Shown here piece after piece: positions 53,520 to 61,668 of a stretch of DNA of 64,000 nucleotides. Source of the stretch: Acidobacteriota bacterium. GTDB taxonomy: Bacteria; Acidobacteriota; Terriglobia; Terriglobales; Acidobacteriaceae. The notes beneath the pieces were generated by a model. It did not search any database. It was not told where the DNA came from and was given only the letters and a program-made list of their open reading frames with translations. A program made the translations under genes and the position numbers. The stretch covers positions 62,001 through 126,000 of the forward strand of contig QIBA01000032.1 of the NCBI GenBank assembly GCA_003225175.1, given 5' to 3'. How positions within the stretch are numbered: the stretch's first letter is position 1; the number at the start of each line of letters is the position of its first letter.

Positions 53520-54538
53520 TATCTGTTCCGGATGCTCAACCCGTCCGCTACCGCGGACGGTTCTGTCCAGAAGCGGTGCCCAGTCCGTTTTACGAACACG
53601 TCTTCTAACGTGGGTCGACTCACGTTGATCGAACGAATCTCTCCCGGAAAGGCTTCCATTACATCAGCGGCGAAGCGATGTCCCTGGACTCGTTCCAGGC
53701 GAACTGTGTTTTCCTGAATTGAGCATGCGATGCCAAATCGATGCAGGATCCGCTCAGCCAGCCTTTCCGGATCTTCTGCTTCGAACTGAATCACATCGCC
53801 GCCGATCTCAGACTTCAATTCTGCGGGAGTTCCCAGTCCAACGAGTCTGCCCTGATTGAGAATGGCGAGGCGGTTGCAGCGCTCCGCCTCCTCCATCAGG
53901 TGAGTGGTCACAAGAATGGTTACACCTTCTCGTTCCCGCAGGCTGTCCAAGTACAACCACAAATCGCGACGCGCACCTGGATCGAGTCCCGTTGTGGGTT
54001 CGTCGAGGAGCAGAACCGATGGCCGATGCATCAGCCCTTTGGCTAGTTCGGCGCGCCGCTGCATACCTCCGGAGAGAGTTTCTACTAGATCCTTCGCTCG
54101 CTCAGGCAGTCCGACACGCTCCAGCATCTCGCTGATTCGACGCTTGAGCTGCGCTCCGCTCAGTCCGTACAGATGGCCCTGGTGCATCAGATTCTCGGCG
54201 GCAGTGAGCTTCACATCTACGCTCTGCGCTTGCGCTACCACACCGATTCTGCGACGCACTTCATTGGGCTGAATCACGGGATCGAAGCCGGCAATTCGTG
54301 TGCGCCCACTGCTCGGAACCATAAGCGTTGTCAGGATGCGGAAGAGCGTTGTCTTGCCGCTGCCATTCGGGCCGAGCAGGCCGAAGATCTCTGCTTGCCG
54401 AACCTCGAGCGAGATATCGTCCAGGGCGACACGGCTTCCATAATGATGGCCAAGCGATTCAACTTGAATCGCGGGACTGGCAATGATCTGAGTCTCCTCG
54501 TACGCAGAAAGCAAGGCCGAATTGGGACTGCTCTTCAT
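53519..54538 (-). CDS. ABC transporter ATP-binding protein
   Basis: 339 residues. Walker A GPNGSGKTT, Q-loop and signature LSGGMQRRAELAKGL, Walker B VLLLDEPTTGLD, H-loop VTTHLMEEAE are all present. After residue ~230 comes a C-terminal extension with RLAERILHRFGIACSIQE. The last ~15 codons (RFWTEPSAVADGLS) lie in a TACC-loop hairpin repeat, so the natural end of the protein was probably altered by it. Start ATG 54538 overlaps the ctaB stop by four bases. Confidence 0.9.
   Translation of the reverse strand: MKSSPNSALLSAYEETQIIASPAIQVESLGHHYGSRVALDDISLEVRQAEIFGLLGPNGSGKTTLFRILTTLMVPSSGRTRIAGFDPVIQPNEVRRRIGVVAQAQSVDVKLTAAENLMHQGHLYGLSGAQLKRRISEMLERVGLPERAKDLVETLSGGMQRRAELAKGLMHRPSVLLLDEPTTGLDPGARRDLWLYLDSLREREGVTILVTTHLMEEAERCNRLAILNQGRLVGLGTPAELKSEIGGDVIQFEAEDPERLAERILHRFGIACSIQENTVRLERVQGHRFAADVMEAFPGEIRSINVSRPTLEDVFVKRTGHRFWTEPSAVADGLSIRNR
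53541..53560. repeat. TACC-loop hairpin inside a coding end
   Basis: CCGTCCGC-TACC-GCGGACGG, followed by TTCT. Compared with 49130-49149 two stem pairs have changed together (A-T to G-C, T-A to C-G) while the loop is kept. Here the repeat is translated into the last residues of the ABC ATPase. Confidence 0.65.
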
Positions 54539-55497
54539 CGCGCAACCCGGGAGTTGATCATCATGAGCGCGAACAGGGCGGGGAGGTAGAGCACGCTAGC
54601 ACGGAGGAGCCCGCGAGCGAGCTTGCCCGATTCACCGGACGGCAAACCTGAGAGAACACGCGCAAAGCGGATAGAAAATACCAGGAATGCGATACCAAAA
54701 ATGAGTGCACCGACAATATAAGTTCTTGTGACCATGTGCAGATAACCGGGGAAGAGGCTTACCGGTACCAGCATCATCGAATAAGCGAGAACCTCGCGCA
54801 CGGTGGAGCGTCCATCTTCTTCAACGACCGGCAGCATGCGGATTCCGGCTCGACGGTAGTCTTCACGATAGAGCCAGGCGATTGCGTGGAAGTGCGGAAA
54901 TTGCCAGAGGAACAAGATTGCGAACAGCACGAGCGCTTCCCACTCGACGCGTCCACGGGCTGCCGTCCAACCGAGAAGTGGAGGCATCGCTCCCGGCAGG
55001 GCTCCGATCGTCGTGCAGATCGGCGAGCGCATCTTTAACGGGGTATATACGCCAACGTACGCGGCGGCGGTGAGCACACTGAGAATTCCAGTTAGAACAT
55101 TGGTAGTAATGGCGAGATAAGCTGCGCCAGCAAGAATGCAGACCATGCCTACTGCGGTCGCCTCAACGACGCCTATGCGTTGTCCCGGAATGGGGCGGCG
55201 TCGCGTTCGCTGCATGCGCCCGTCAATTTCGCGCTCGATTACCTGATTCATGGCCGCGGCGCCACCAGAGACTAGTCCGATTCCGAGCATGGCGCATAGG
55301 AACTTCCAGGAAAACGCAGGGGTTTGAGCCCGTTGAGCGCCGAGAAAATAACCGGTCCATGCAGTCATTACCACTAGCGACGTCACTCGCATTTTCAAGA
55401 GGATCGCGTAATCGCCAAGGCGTGAATACTTGCGCGGACGAAGAGGCGCCGGTCTCAGTTCTGTGGGTGGTGGAACTGCTTGGATAACGGCGCTCAT
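54535..55497 (-). CDS. ctaB: Protoheme IX farnesyltransferase (heme O synthase)
   Basis: 320 residues from ATG 55497. The prenyltransferase motif is SGGAAAMNQVIEREIDGRM followed by RTRRRPIPGQR, then the second Asp motif in AWLYREDYRRAGIRMLPVV. Seven to nine hydrophobic helices follow. It adds a farnesyl group to heme B to make heme O, in the inner membrane. The stop overlaps the ATPase start (ATGA) and the start overlaps the ctaA stop, so ctaA-ctaB-ABC forms a tight unit. Confidence 0.94.
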   Translation of the reverse strand: MSAVIQAVPPPTELRPAPLRPRKYSRLGDYAILLKMRVTSLVVMTAWTGYFLGAQRAQTPAFSWKFLCAMLGIGLVSGGAAAMNQVIEREIDGRMQRTRRRPIPGQRIGVVEATAVGMVCILAGAAYLAITTNVLTGILSVLTAAAYVGVYTPLKMRSPICTTIGALPGAMPPLLGWTAARGRVEWEALVLFAILFLWQFPHFHAIAWLYREDYRRAGIRMLPVVEEDGRSTVREVLAYSMMLVPVSLFPGYLHMVTRTYIVGALIFGIAFLVFSIRFARVLSGLPSGESGKLARGLLRASVLYLPALFALMMINSRVAR

Positions 55498-56450
55498 GCG
55501 CTTATCGCCTTTCGTGCTATTGAGGACTCGGCGAGGGTTGCAGCATCTTTCACCAAATGTCGACGAACCTGCTCTTCCAGCACAAAACTGGTGGCCAGCA
55601 GCAGGGCTCCGATGGCTACATGGGTGACTGTGGTACTCACCATGCTTGGCAGAGGCTGCACCGCATTCTTGCCCCACACGACGCGCGTTAAGTACGCTGC
55701 GAATCCGAATCCGAGCTGGATCAGAAGCAGCGCAATCATGATCATAGCCGGCCGTCTAAGGGCGGCGATTTGACCGTGACGGCTCAGTACGCGAACGGCA
55801 GTCCAGGCCACGATTCCTGATGTGAGAACTGCGTTTATCAAATGGGGAAGAATGCTCATTCCCGAATGTCGAAAAGCCGCCCCCAGGAAGAGCTGCAGAT
55901 ATACAGCACAGATCGCGAGAACCGCCAAGGTACGTGTAGCCGGAGTGCCGTCATCAGCAAATTTCGCCGGGGACGATTCGATCCAACCCCGTCCAGTGAA
56001 GACAGCCAACAGCACGGCAATCGAGAAGAAAGTTTGTCCCAACGCTGCGTGAGCGCTCGATACGTACCAGGGCAGGAACATCAGCACAGTGAGTCCGCCA
56101 AGCGCGCCCTGGGCGACCACTGTTCCGATCGCCGCGAGACTCAAATTGTGAAGCCATTTCCGCGTATCCATCAAAAACGCTGCCACACAAAAGAGAATTG
56201 TAAGTAGACCGACGCCCTCGGCGATCATCCGATGCGTGTGCTCAAACTTCACGCCGCCAACCATTGGCGGGATTTTGTAAATAGAGCCGAACGACGTCGG
56301 CCAATCGGGGACCGAGAGGCCAGCATCCTCGCTGGTAACAAGTGCGCCAGCGACGATCAGAACAAAAATGCAGCAGGATAGGGCGATTGCAAAGCGGTGA
56401 AGACCGCTATGAAACCGGTTGGAGATAGCTCGTACGACTTCAGACCTCAC
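55494..56450 (-). CDS. ctaA: Heme A synthase (CtaA/COX15 family)
   Basis: 318 residues, eight hydrophobic helices. It starts at GTG 56450. Likely heme-ligand histidines are in KFEHTHRMIAEGVGL, VSSAHAALGQTF, ILPHLINAVL and STTVTHVAIGALL. SVPDWPTSFG and the helix pattern match the CtaA/COX15 family, which oxidises heme O to heme A for cytochrome oxidase. It overlaps ctaB by four bases. The cupredoxin lipoprotein lies 85 bases upstream. Confidence 0.93.
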   Translation of the reverse strand: MRSEVVRAISNRFHSGLHRFAIALSCCIFVLIVAGALVTSEDAGLSVPDWPTSFGSIYKIPPMVGGVKFEHTHRMIAEGVGLLTILFCVAAFLMDTRKWLHNLSLAAIGTVVAQGALGGLTVLMFLPWYVSSAHAALGQTFFSIAVLLAVFTGRGWIESSPAKFADDGTPATRTLAVLAICAVYLQLFLGAAFRHSGMSILPHLINAVLTSGIVAWTAVRVLSRHGQIAALRRPAMIMIALLLIQLGFGFAAYLTRVVWGKNAVQPLPSMVSTTVTHVAIGALLLATSFVLEEQVRRHLVKDAATLAESSIARKAISA

Positions 56451-56535
56451 GCGCTCTGCGCCTTCTTTCAGTATTGATGCGGGCAGGAAACAGTTATTTT
56501 AACAAAGCAATCAGCACTCAGCATTCGGCACTCAG

Positions 56536-57321
56536 CTACTGCGCGGTAAATGTAAAGTCGGCAGTCTTAGTGTCTTTGGCTCCTATGCTGATTTTCTGCG
56601 TCTGCTCGCCAGCGGCTTCGTGAACTGCGCCTATCGTGTATTCGCCCGGCGGCAGTCCTTTAATCTCGAAGCTGCCGTTTGCGTTGCTGATTGCATAGAA
56701 CGGGTTAGCAGCCACATTCACGAAGGCTTTCATCCAGGGATGCTGATTGCACTTGAACGGCATCATCACTTCGGGATCGTGGAAAGTCGTCTCTATCGGA
56801 GCGCCCTTCGGCATTTGCGAGATGTTCCATTGCGAGTTGCTCGGCGCGTTTGGCTGCGCGTGCACGTTGTGCATCGTCAGATCACTGTTGAGAACCCGCA
56901 GTATTTGTCCAGCCATGAGCGCGAGCACATGCGGCTCGTAGCGGCAGCCTTTCTGATCGAGTAGGACAGGGTTAGCAGGTACAGCAAAGTTGCTTTCCTC
57001 CAAACCGGACTTGACGTACACGTAAACGTTCCCAAGTCCTCCACCTTTGCCAACGACGTATTGCTGGCTGAAGTTTGGCTGCTTGTTCGAGATCGTGCAG
57101 CCCGGATCCATACCCATATCGATCTCAACCGGGGCAGGGACGGAGCCTTGGAGATGAATCGTTCCATGAAGGCTGGCTGCGGTCGCAGGATCGACCGTCG
57201 TCAGCTTTCTCGGCGACTCGTTTGCTTTCGGCTGTTCCGTTGCCGGCATAGTACGAGTGTTTTGACTGCAGGCACTGAGAAAGAATGCCAGTGAAACTGC
57301 GAGCAGAAGGGACCAGTTCAT
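56536..57321 (-). CDS. Cupredoxin-like lipoprotein
   Basis: 261 residues with a lipobox (FFLSAC). The middle domain resembles a type 1 copper site: NSDLTMHNVHAQ gives the first His, VMMPFKCNQHPWMKAFV gives Cys, His and Met in the order C-x2-H-x2-M. A C-terminal carboxypeptidase-regulatory-like beta domain (FYAISNANGSFEIKGLPPGE) follows. It likely sits on the periplasmic side of the inner or outer membrane as a copper or electron carrier. It is the first gene downstream of the strong promoter at 57638 and precedes ctaA. Confidence 0.8.
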   Translation of the reverse strand: MNWSLLLAVSLAFFLSACSQNTRTMPATEQPKANESPRKLTTVDPATAASLHGTIHLQGSVPAPVEIDMGMDPGCTISNKQPNFSQQYVVGKGGGLGNVYVYVKSGLEESNFAVPANPVLLDQKGCRYEPHVLALMAGQILRVLNSDLTMHNVHAQPNAPSNSQWNISQMPKGAPIETTFHDPEVMMPFKCNQHPWMKAFVNVAANPFYAISNANGSFEIKGLPPGEYTIGAVHEAAGEQTQKISIGAKDTKTADFTFTAQ

Positions 57322-57476
57322 TTTGGGCCGACGATTGCACTTTCTCGGAGTCGATTTGCTTCAGCTTAGCGAAAGCCTTGCAGTGTTGCTGCACGATTCG
57401 CTGAGAACATTCCTTTCTGGAACATTCTAAAGCGCTTACTGGCGTTGATTGCCTGCAGCAACCCCACCTCTTCCCC

Positions 57477-57521
57477 GGGGTAACGCCGAAATTTCCACAG
57501 GGTAACGCCGGAATATGCACA
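57477..57521. repeat. Two tandem GGGTAACGCCG repeats
   Basis: GGGGTAACGCCGAAATTTCC (57477-57499 with ACA) is followed at once by GGGTAACGCCGGAATATGC (57500-57521 with ACA). They lie between the promoter at 57638 and the cupredoxin gene, on its leader. A regulator or RNA-binding site is possible. Confidence 0.55.
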
Positions 57522-57637
57522 GCGTTACGCTCGCTACCTAGGGCGTAGTTCCAAAGCGACACAGCAGATGAGCCATCTGCCGAAATCGGACCGGGGAAGA
57601 AGTTCCGGGCAACAATCGTGTGCAAAAGCATCGCAAA

Positions 57638-57666
57638 ATTATAGGCGAAATTAAAGCAAAAGTCAA
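57638..57666 (-). promoter_or_regulatory. Sigma-70-type promoter of the cupredoxin-cta cluster
   Basis: On the minus strand TTGACT (-35, 57661-57666) and TATAAT (-10, 57638-57643) are separated by exactly 17 bases. The transcript would begin near 57631 and run through a ~310-base leader to the cupredoxin lipoprotein, then ctaA, ctaB, the ABC genes and the DUF420 gene. It is the best-looking promoter I noticed in the window. The rest of 57322-57789 shows no gene I can support. Confidence 0.7.
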
Positions 57667-57789
57667 GGGATGGCGAAGGTAGTGGGCGGCTTTCAAATCA
57701 GCCCACTACCCGAAGGACGTCAGCGAGGCCTTTAGTGCTCAAGTATTACATTAGGTTCCCAAAATGAATTAAGGAAGGGAGGAGCCGAC

Positions 57790-58821
57790 TCAGCGGCTGG
57801 CAGCGGCCGGTTCCTTGCTCGTTTCCAATCCAGCGATCACCGCGTCGGCAAATTCGCTTGTGCCCACCTTGCCGCCGACGTCGCGCGTTGTTTTCTGTCC
57901 TTCGCGGTAAACGTGTTCGATCGCCGTATGCATGCGGTCCGCAGCGTCGCTCTCGCCCAGATGACGCAGCATGAGCACCGCCGATTGCATGACCGCCGTC
58001 GGATTTGCGAGATCTTTTCCGGCAATATCGGGAGCAGACCCATGCACGGCTTCGAAGATTGCGCACTCGTGTCCCAAATTTGCACCGGGTACTAGCCCTA
58101 AACCGCCGACGAATCCGGCACACAGGTCAGAGATGATGTCGCCGTACAGGTTTTCCATCACCATGACGTCGTACTGGTATGGATTCATGACGAGCTGCAT
58201 GCAGGTGTTATCGACGATGTGTTCAAAATAGGGAATCTCGGGATAGATGTCTGCTGTATCGCGACAGCAGCGCAGGAATAGGCCATCAGTTAACTTCATG
58301 ATGTTGGCTTTATGGATGGCGTGAACTTTTTTTCGCTTCTCGCGGCGCGCGTAGTCAAAGGCAAAGCGCGCGATGCGCGTGGAAGCCTTCTCCGTAATGA
58401 TCTTCAGGCTCTCAACCACGCCAGGCACAACTTCATGCTCGATTCCCGAGTACTCTCCTTCGGTGTTCTCGCGCACAATCGCGAGATCGATTCCGGGATA
58501 GTTGGTCTTAATACCCGGCAGGTTCTTGATTGGTCGAAAATTTGCAAACAGTTCGAATTTCTTGCGGAGTGTGACATTGATACTGGCAAAGCCGCCTGCG
58601 ATTGGGGTGGTCACTGGTCCTTTGAGCGCAACCCGAGTTCTCTCGACCGATTCGTACAGTTCCTTGGGAATATACTGCCTGGTCTTGGCGTAAGCCTCCG
58701 CGCCGGCGAGCTGCGACTCCCACTCGAATTTCGGACCTGTTGCCTCGAGCACGCGAACTGTTGCGTTTACCACCTCCGGCCCGATGCCGTCGCCGGCGAT
58801 CAATGTCACTCTATGGATCAT
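57790..58821 (-). CDS. NAD-dependent isocitrate dehydrogenase (isopropylmalate dehydrogenase family)
   Basis: 343 residues. Substrate motif [20 protein letters not shown], active-site region [27 protein letters not shown] with catalytic Lys, [37 protein letters not shown] and the NAD-type loop [18 protein letters not shown]. The LRKxFxLFANxRP pattern matches NAD-IDH more than LeuB, so it would run the citric acid cycle step; homoisocitrate dehydrogenase is an alternative. It lies 6 bases after nrdR on the same strand. Confidence 0.88.
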   Translation of the reverse strand: MIHRVTLIAGDGIGPEVVNATVRVLEATGPKFEWESQLAGAEAYAKTRQYIPKELYESVERTRVALKGPVTTPIAGGFASINVTLRKKFELFANFRPIKNLPGIKTNYPGIDLAIVRENTEGEYSGIEHEVVPGVVESLKIITEKASTRIARFAFDYARREKRKKVHAIHKANIMKLTDGLFLRCCRDTADIYPEIPYFEHIVDNTCMQLVMNPYQYDVMVMENLYGDIISDLCAGFVGGLGLVPGANLGHECAIFEAVHGSAPDIAGKDLANPTAVMQSAVLMLRHLGESDAADRMHTAIEHVYREGQKTTRDVGGKVGTSEFADAVIAGLETSKEPAAASR

Positions 58822-58827
58822 TCTGGG

Positions 58828-59322
58828 TTATTGGTGTTTCGGACTGGCTTTGGACTTTGCCGCCTTGGCTTCTTTACTCATCAATTGCTCGAGTTCAGCT
58901 CCAAACTCCCGAACGTCTTTGAAATCGCGGTAAACCGAAGCAAATCGTATGTACGCGACTGTATCCTGCTGTTTCAATCGTTCCATGATCAGCTCTCCTA
59001 CCTCAGCCGTTGTGCGCTCCCGGTCTGGAGAATCGATCACGTAGGTCTCCGCTTCGTTCACGATTTGCTCTAACTTTCCCATGGAAATCGGTCGTTTCTC
59101 ACAGGCTTTGAGGAGGCCCGTCAACAGCTTCTGACGGTCAAACTTCTCCCTTCGCCCATCCTTTTTTACGACCATGTACGGGATTTCGTCGATGCGTTCG
59201 TAAGTGGTGAAGCGCTTCTCGCACTTCATGCACTCGCGACGGCGGCGGATGGATTCGCCTTCTTTGGTCTCGCGAGAATCCACTACTTTGTCATTGATGA
59301 AACCGCAGAAGGGACACTTCAT
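58828..59322 (-). CDS. nrdR: Transcriptional repressor NrdR
   Basis: 164 residues. An N-terminal zinc ribbon (MKCPFCGFINDKVVDSRE ... CMKCEKRFTTYE) is followed by an ATP-cone domain (VVKKDGRREKFDRQKLLTGL ... YIRFASVYRDFKDVREFG). NrdR represses ribonucleotide reductase genes in response to nucleotide state. The tail after residue ~150 is Lys/Ala-rich. It is cotranscribed with the isocitrate dehydrogenase. Confidence 0.95.
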   Translation of the reverse strand: MKCPFCGFINDKVVDSRETKEGESIRRRRECMKCEKRFTTYERIDEIPYMVVKKDGRREKFDRQKLLTGLLKACEKRPISMGKLEQIVNEAETYVIDSPDRERTTAEVGELIMERLKQQDTVAYIRFASVYRDFKDVREFGAELEQLMSKEAKAAKSKASPKHQ

Positions 59323-59424
59323 GAGGACTGGGCTGTCGCTTTATTGTAGCAGGCGATTCTCGTGGTCCTAACAGCATGAGTGGAGTGGAGAATCGGGTGA
59401 TCGGGTGAAGTGAAAGACAGGTGC

Positions 59425-59703
59425 TCGGCGATCGGCTGTCACCATTTGGCCAATGAACGGTTTTGGAGTAATAACGAAATGGACTGCAGACAGAACGTCG
59501 AAAGCCGAGAGCCTCAGGTTTCACTTCACCCGATGACCCGATCACCCGATTTGTCTTCTGAACAGGCGGTCGGCGATCGGCTGTCAGCTTTCGGCCAATG
59601 AACGGTTTTGGAATAATAACGAAATGGACTGCAGGCAGAACGTCGAAAGCCGAGAGCCGAGAGCCTCAGGTTTCACTTTACCCGATGACCCGATGATCCG
59701 ATT
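59425..59703. repeat. 145-bp direct repeat, two copies
   Basis: The unit TCGGCGATCGGCTGTCA...CCCGAT starts at 59425 and again at 59570, a period of 145 bases. Both copies hold GGCCAATGAACGG, GAAATGGACTGCAG and AACGTCGAAAGCCGAGAG. Copy 1 is flanked by an inverted arm ATCGGGTGAAGTGAAA/TTTCACTTCACCCGAT, and copy 2 has an extra CGAGAGC. The gap 59323-59811 has no gene otherwise. Confidence 0.8.
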
Positions 59704-59811
59704 TCTTATTTCTCCCTGTTTATCAACAGAATTCACAGGCATCCTTCACCTATCACGTGGTCTATACTCCAAATGCGCGCCACTAAAATTATTCCTTGAG
59801 GTTTTGTGCTC

Positions 59812-60102
59812 ATGTCTGCTAGGGCGCTCCCCGAGCTTGAGTCCGCTGTCTCCGTCGACGAGTTTCAGGCGCTGGAAGAGAAGGTTTACAAGACAATCGA
59901 GTTGCTGAAGTCGGCACGTGAGGCTCGGGCCATTGCCGAGCGCGATGTGACGCGTCTACGTGAACAACTCGAAGACCGCGAGGAAGAAGTCGAGACTCTG
60001 CGTGAACAGATGGTCGGCCTCCGGCGCGATCGTGAAGACGTTCGTGGTCGGGTCGAGAAGATGCTCAAGCAGCTCGATACGATGGGAGCGGAGGCGTCCT
60101 GA
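59812..60102 (+). CDS. Coiled-coil protein, ZapB-like
   Basis: 96 residues from ATG 59812 (an in-frame ATG at 59806 is possible). Nearly all of it is one long charged coiled coil: LEEKVYKTIELLKSAREARA, ERDVTRLREQLEDREEEVE, LREQMVGLRRDREDVRGRVE. It lies 2 bases upstream of zapA, a common arrangement for a ZapB or other divisome-associated coiled coil. Sequence alone cannot confirm the role. Confidence 0.7.
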   Translation: MSARALPELESAVSVDEFQALEEKVYKTIELLKSAREARAIAERDVTRLREQLEDREEEVETLREQMVGLRRDREDVRGRVEKMLKQLDTMGAEAS

Positions 60103-60104
60103 AT

Positions 60105-60425
60105 ATGGGTCAAGCTCAAACGGCACAAAAAGCGAATGACAGCATACGCGTAGAGATTTACGACCAGGGCTACACCCTTCGTGGAACCGATCCGGACCAC
60201 ATCGTCAAACTCGCGGAATATGTAGATCTGAAAATGCGTGCAGTGGCAGAGAAAACTTCAACAGTCGATTCACTTCGAGTCGCTGTGCTCGCCGCTCTCA
60301 ACATTGCCGACGAGTATCACCTGCTCAAGAAGAAGTACGACAGCATCGCTGACACCTACCTGCGGCGCGCCAATTCGCTTTCTGGAATGCTGGACGAAAT
60401 TATCGATGATCGGAAGATCGGGTGA
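60105..60425 (+). CDS. zapA: Cell division protein ZapA
   Basis: 106 residues. The N-terminal beta part IRVEIYDQGYTLRGTDPDHI and the following LAEYVDLKMRAVAEKTSTVD, then ALNIADEYHLLKKKYDSIAD, match ZapA: a globular head with a C-terminal coiled coil. It binds and bundles FtsZ at the division site. Cotranscribed with the coiled-coil gene upstream. A structured RNA candidate lies 150 bases downstream, an arrangement seen for zapA and 6S RNA in other bacteria. Confidence 0.9.
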   Translation: MGQAQTAQKANDSIRVEIYDQGYTLRGTDPDHIVKLAEYVDLKMRAVAEKTSTVDSLRVAVLAALNIADEYHLLKKKYDSIADTYLRRANSLSGMLDEIIDDRKIG

Positions 60426-60577
60426 ATTGACGGTTGAGGCTTTCGGCGTTCGACTCTCGGCGTTGGGCCAACAAGGCTGGTGTGAGTTCCCGCTAAAATC
60501 TTTACTGGCTAAAAGCCGGCTGCCGAGCGCCGAAAGCCAGTTGCTTGCCATCCCCTTCAGCTTTGACTAGCATTCGA

Positions 60578-60785
60578 ACTGGAAGCCAGCCTGCAAAGCA
60601 GGTACTGGCGGTAACCGTTTATTGAACCAACATTCAATGAACAGGGGGCTCGACTCGAAAAATCGGTTCGGTGTGCGAAGTTCCGCCAGTACGGAAATGC
60701 CTAAAGAACCGCGGAGAGTTCCCACCGTCTTAGGACGGGTTCATGAACGGCCCGCCTGGTACGGCCCCGCGGGTTGGCTTTTCAT
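60578..60785 (+). ncRNA. ssrS: Candidate 6S RNA
   Basis: The segment can fold as one long rod. AGCCAGCCTGC (60584-60594) pairs with GCGGGTTGGCT (60769-60779); inward, TACTGGCGG pairs with CCGCCTGGTA, then ACCGTT with AACGG, then TGAACC with GGGTTCA, leaving a large inner loop. Total length ~200 bases, ending in TTTT. Its position after zapA matches the classic 6S synteny. A 6S consensus could not be aligned by eye, so other structured RNAs remain possible. Confidence 0.55.
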
Positions 60786-60853
60786 TTAGCTGCTGAGCTC
60801 CTAACCTTCTGAGCTGCTAAGCTAGCGGCATAGGAGCTGAGCAGCTTAGCTAA
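60786..60853. repeat. Inverted repeat just upstream of lgt
   Basis: TTAGCTGCTGAGCTCCTA (60786-60803) faces TAGGAGCTGAGCAGCTTAG (60831-60849). A related unit, GAGCTCCTAAGCTGCTGAG, is at 41004-41022. The right arm ends 6-10 bases before the lgt GTG, so it could hide the lgt ribosome site or end the upstream RNA. Confidence 0.6.
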
Positions 60854-60858
60854 TTTTC

Positions 60859-61668
60859 GTGTATCCCCGCCTCTTCCAAATTGGGCATTTCTTCGTACCC
60901 ACGTACGGCGTTCTTGTTGCCTCAGGCCTGATCATCGGGCTTCTCGTGACTGTCCACCTTGCACGTAAGCAGGGAATTGATGTGGACACGATGTGGAACA
61001 TGGGTCTCGTGGCGATCCTTGCCGGTATCGTGGGATCGAAGTTGTTGTATCTGTTCACGACCTGGCAGGAGCATCCGGATCTGCCGTTGAATCTGTTTAG
61101 CTTCGATACTTTGCAGTCGGGGGGCGTCTTCTCTGGCGGACTGCTGCTCTCCATTGGCGTTTGCTACTGGTACGCGGTGCGGCACCATCTCCCCAAACTC
61201 AAAACCGCCGACTCGTTTGCTCCGGGGATCGCCATTGGACATGCGATCGGGCGCCTTGGCTGCTTTGCAGCCGGGTGCTGTTTTGGGAAGCCAACGAATT
61301 TGCCATGGGGAGTGACCTTCACGAATCCTATGGCGAAGTGGGCTGGTACACCGCTCGGCATACGGCTGCATCCCACACAGATTTACGAATTCCTGGTTGA
61401 ACTGCTCATCTTTCTTTTACTGCTCTGGGTGTTTCGTCATCGCAGCTTCGAAGGCCAGATCTCTGCTTTGTACCTATTCCTTTACGGCGTAGCCCGATAT
61501 TTTCTCGAATTCCTACGGGCAGATCCTGACCGAGGATCGATGTTTGGCGGGATCATGAGCGCTACGCAGTTCATCGCTTTGCTCCTTGTTATTAGTGGCG
61601 GGGTGATGTGGGTGCTCTGCTCGCGTCCGCAGGGTAGCCGCAGATCTCAGCTTGTGACGATCGCGTGA
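60859..61668 (+). CDS. lgt: Prolipoprotein diacylglyceryl transferase
   Basis: 269 residues from GTG 60859. Seven hydrophobic helices; signature GHAIGRLGCFAAGCCFGKPT around residue 130, TPLGIRLHPTQIYEFLVELL, and GVARYFLEFLRADPDRG near the end. Lgt adds diacylglycerol to the lipobox cysteine in the inner membrane; several lipoproteins in this window depend on it. No ribosome site is obvious because a palindromic repeat fills the leader. Confidence 0.93.
   Translation: MYPRLFQIGHFFVPTYGVLVASGLIIGLLVTVHLARKQGIDVDTMWNMGLVAILAGIVGSKLLYLFTTWQEHPDLPLNLFSFDTLQSGGVFSGGLLLSIGVCYWYAVRHHLPKLKTADSFAPGIAIGHAIGRLGCFAAGCCFGKPTNLPWGVTFTNPMAKWAGTPLGIRLHPTQIYEFLVELLIFLLLLWVFRHRSFEGQISALYLFLYGVARYFLEFLRADPDRGSMFGGIMSATQFIALLLVISGGVMWVLCSRPQGSRRSQLVTIA

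Noticed and set aside
57125-57631. 168-residue ORF over the cupredoxin leader
   Set aside because: It overlaps a well supported gene in another frame, lies partly in the promoter leader, and has no recognisable domain or coding bias.
59425-59703. CRISPR array
   Set aside because: Only two long copies with a 145-base period and no short repeat-spacer pattern or cas genes.
60578-60785. Cobalamin riboswitch or tmRNA
   Set aside because: The rod-like pairing lacks the B12-box or tRNA-like acceptor and T-loop; lgt downstream has no link to B12.
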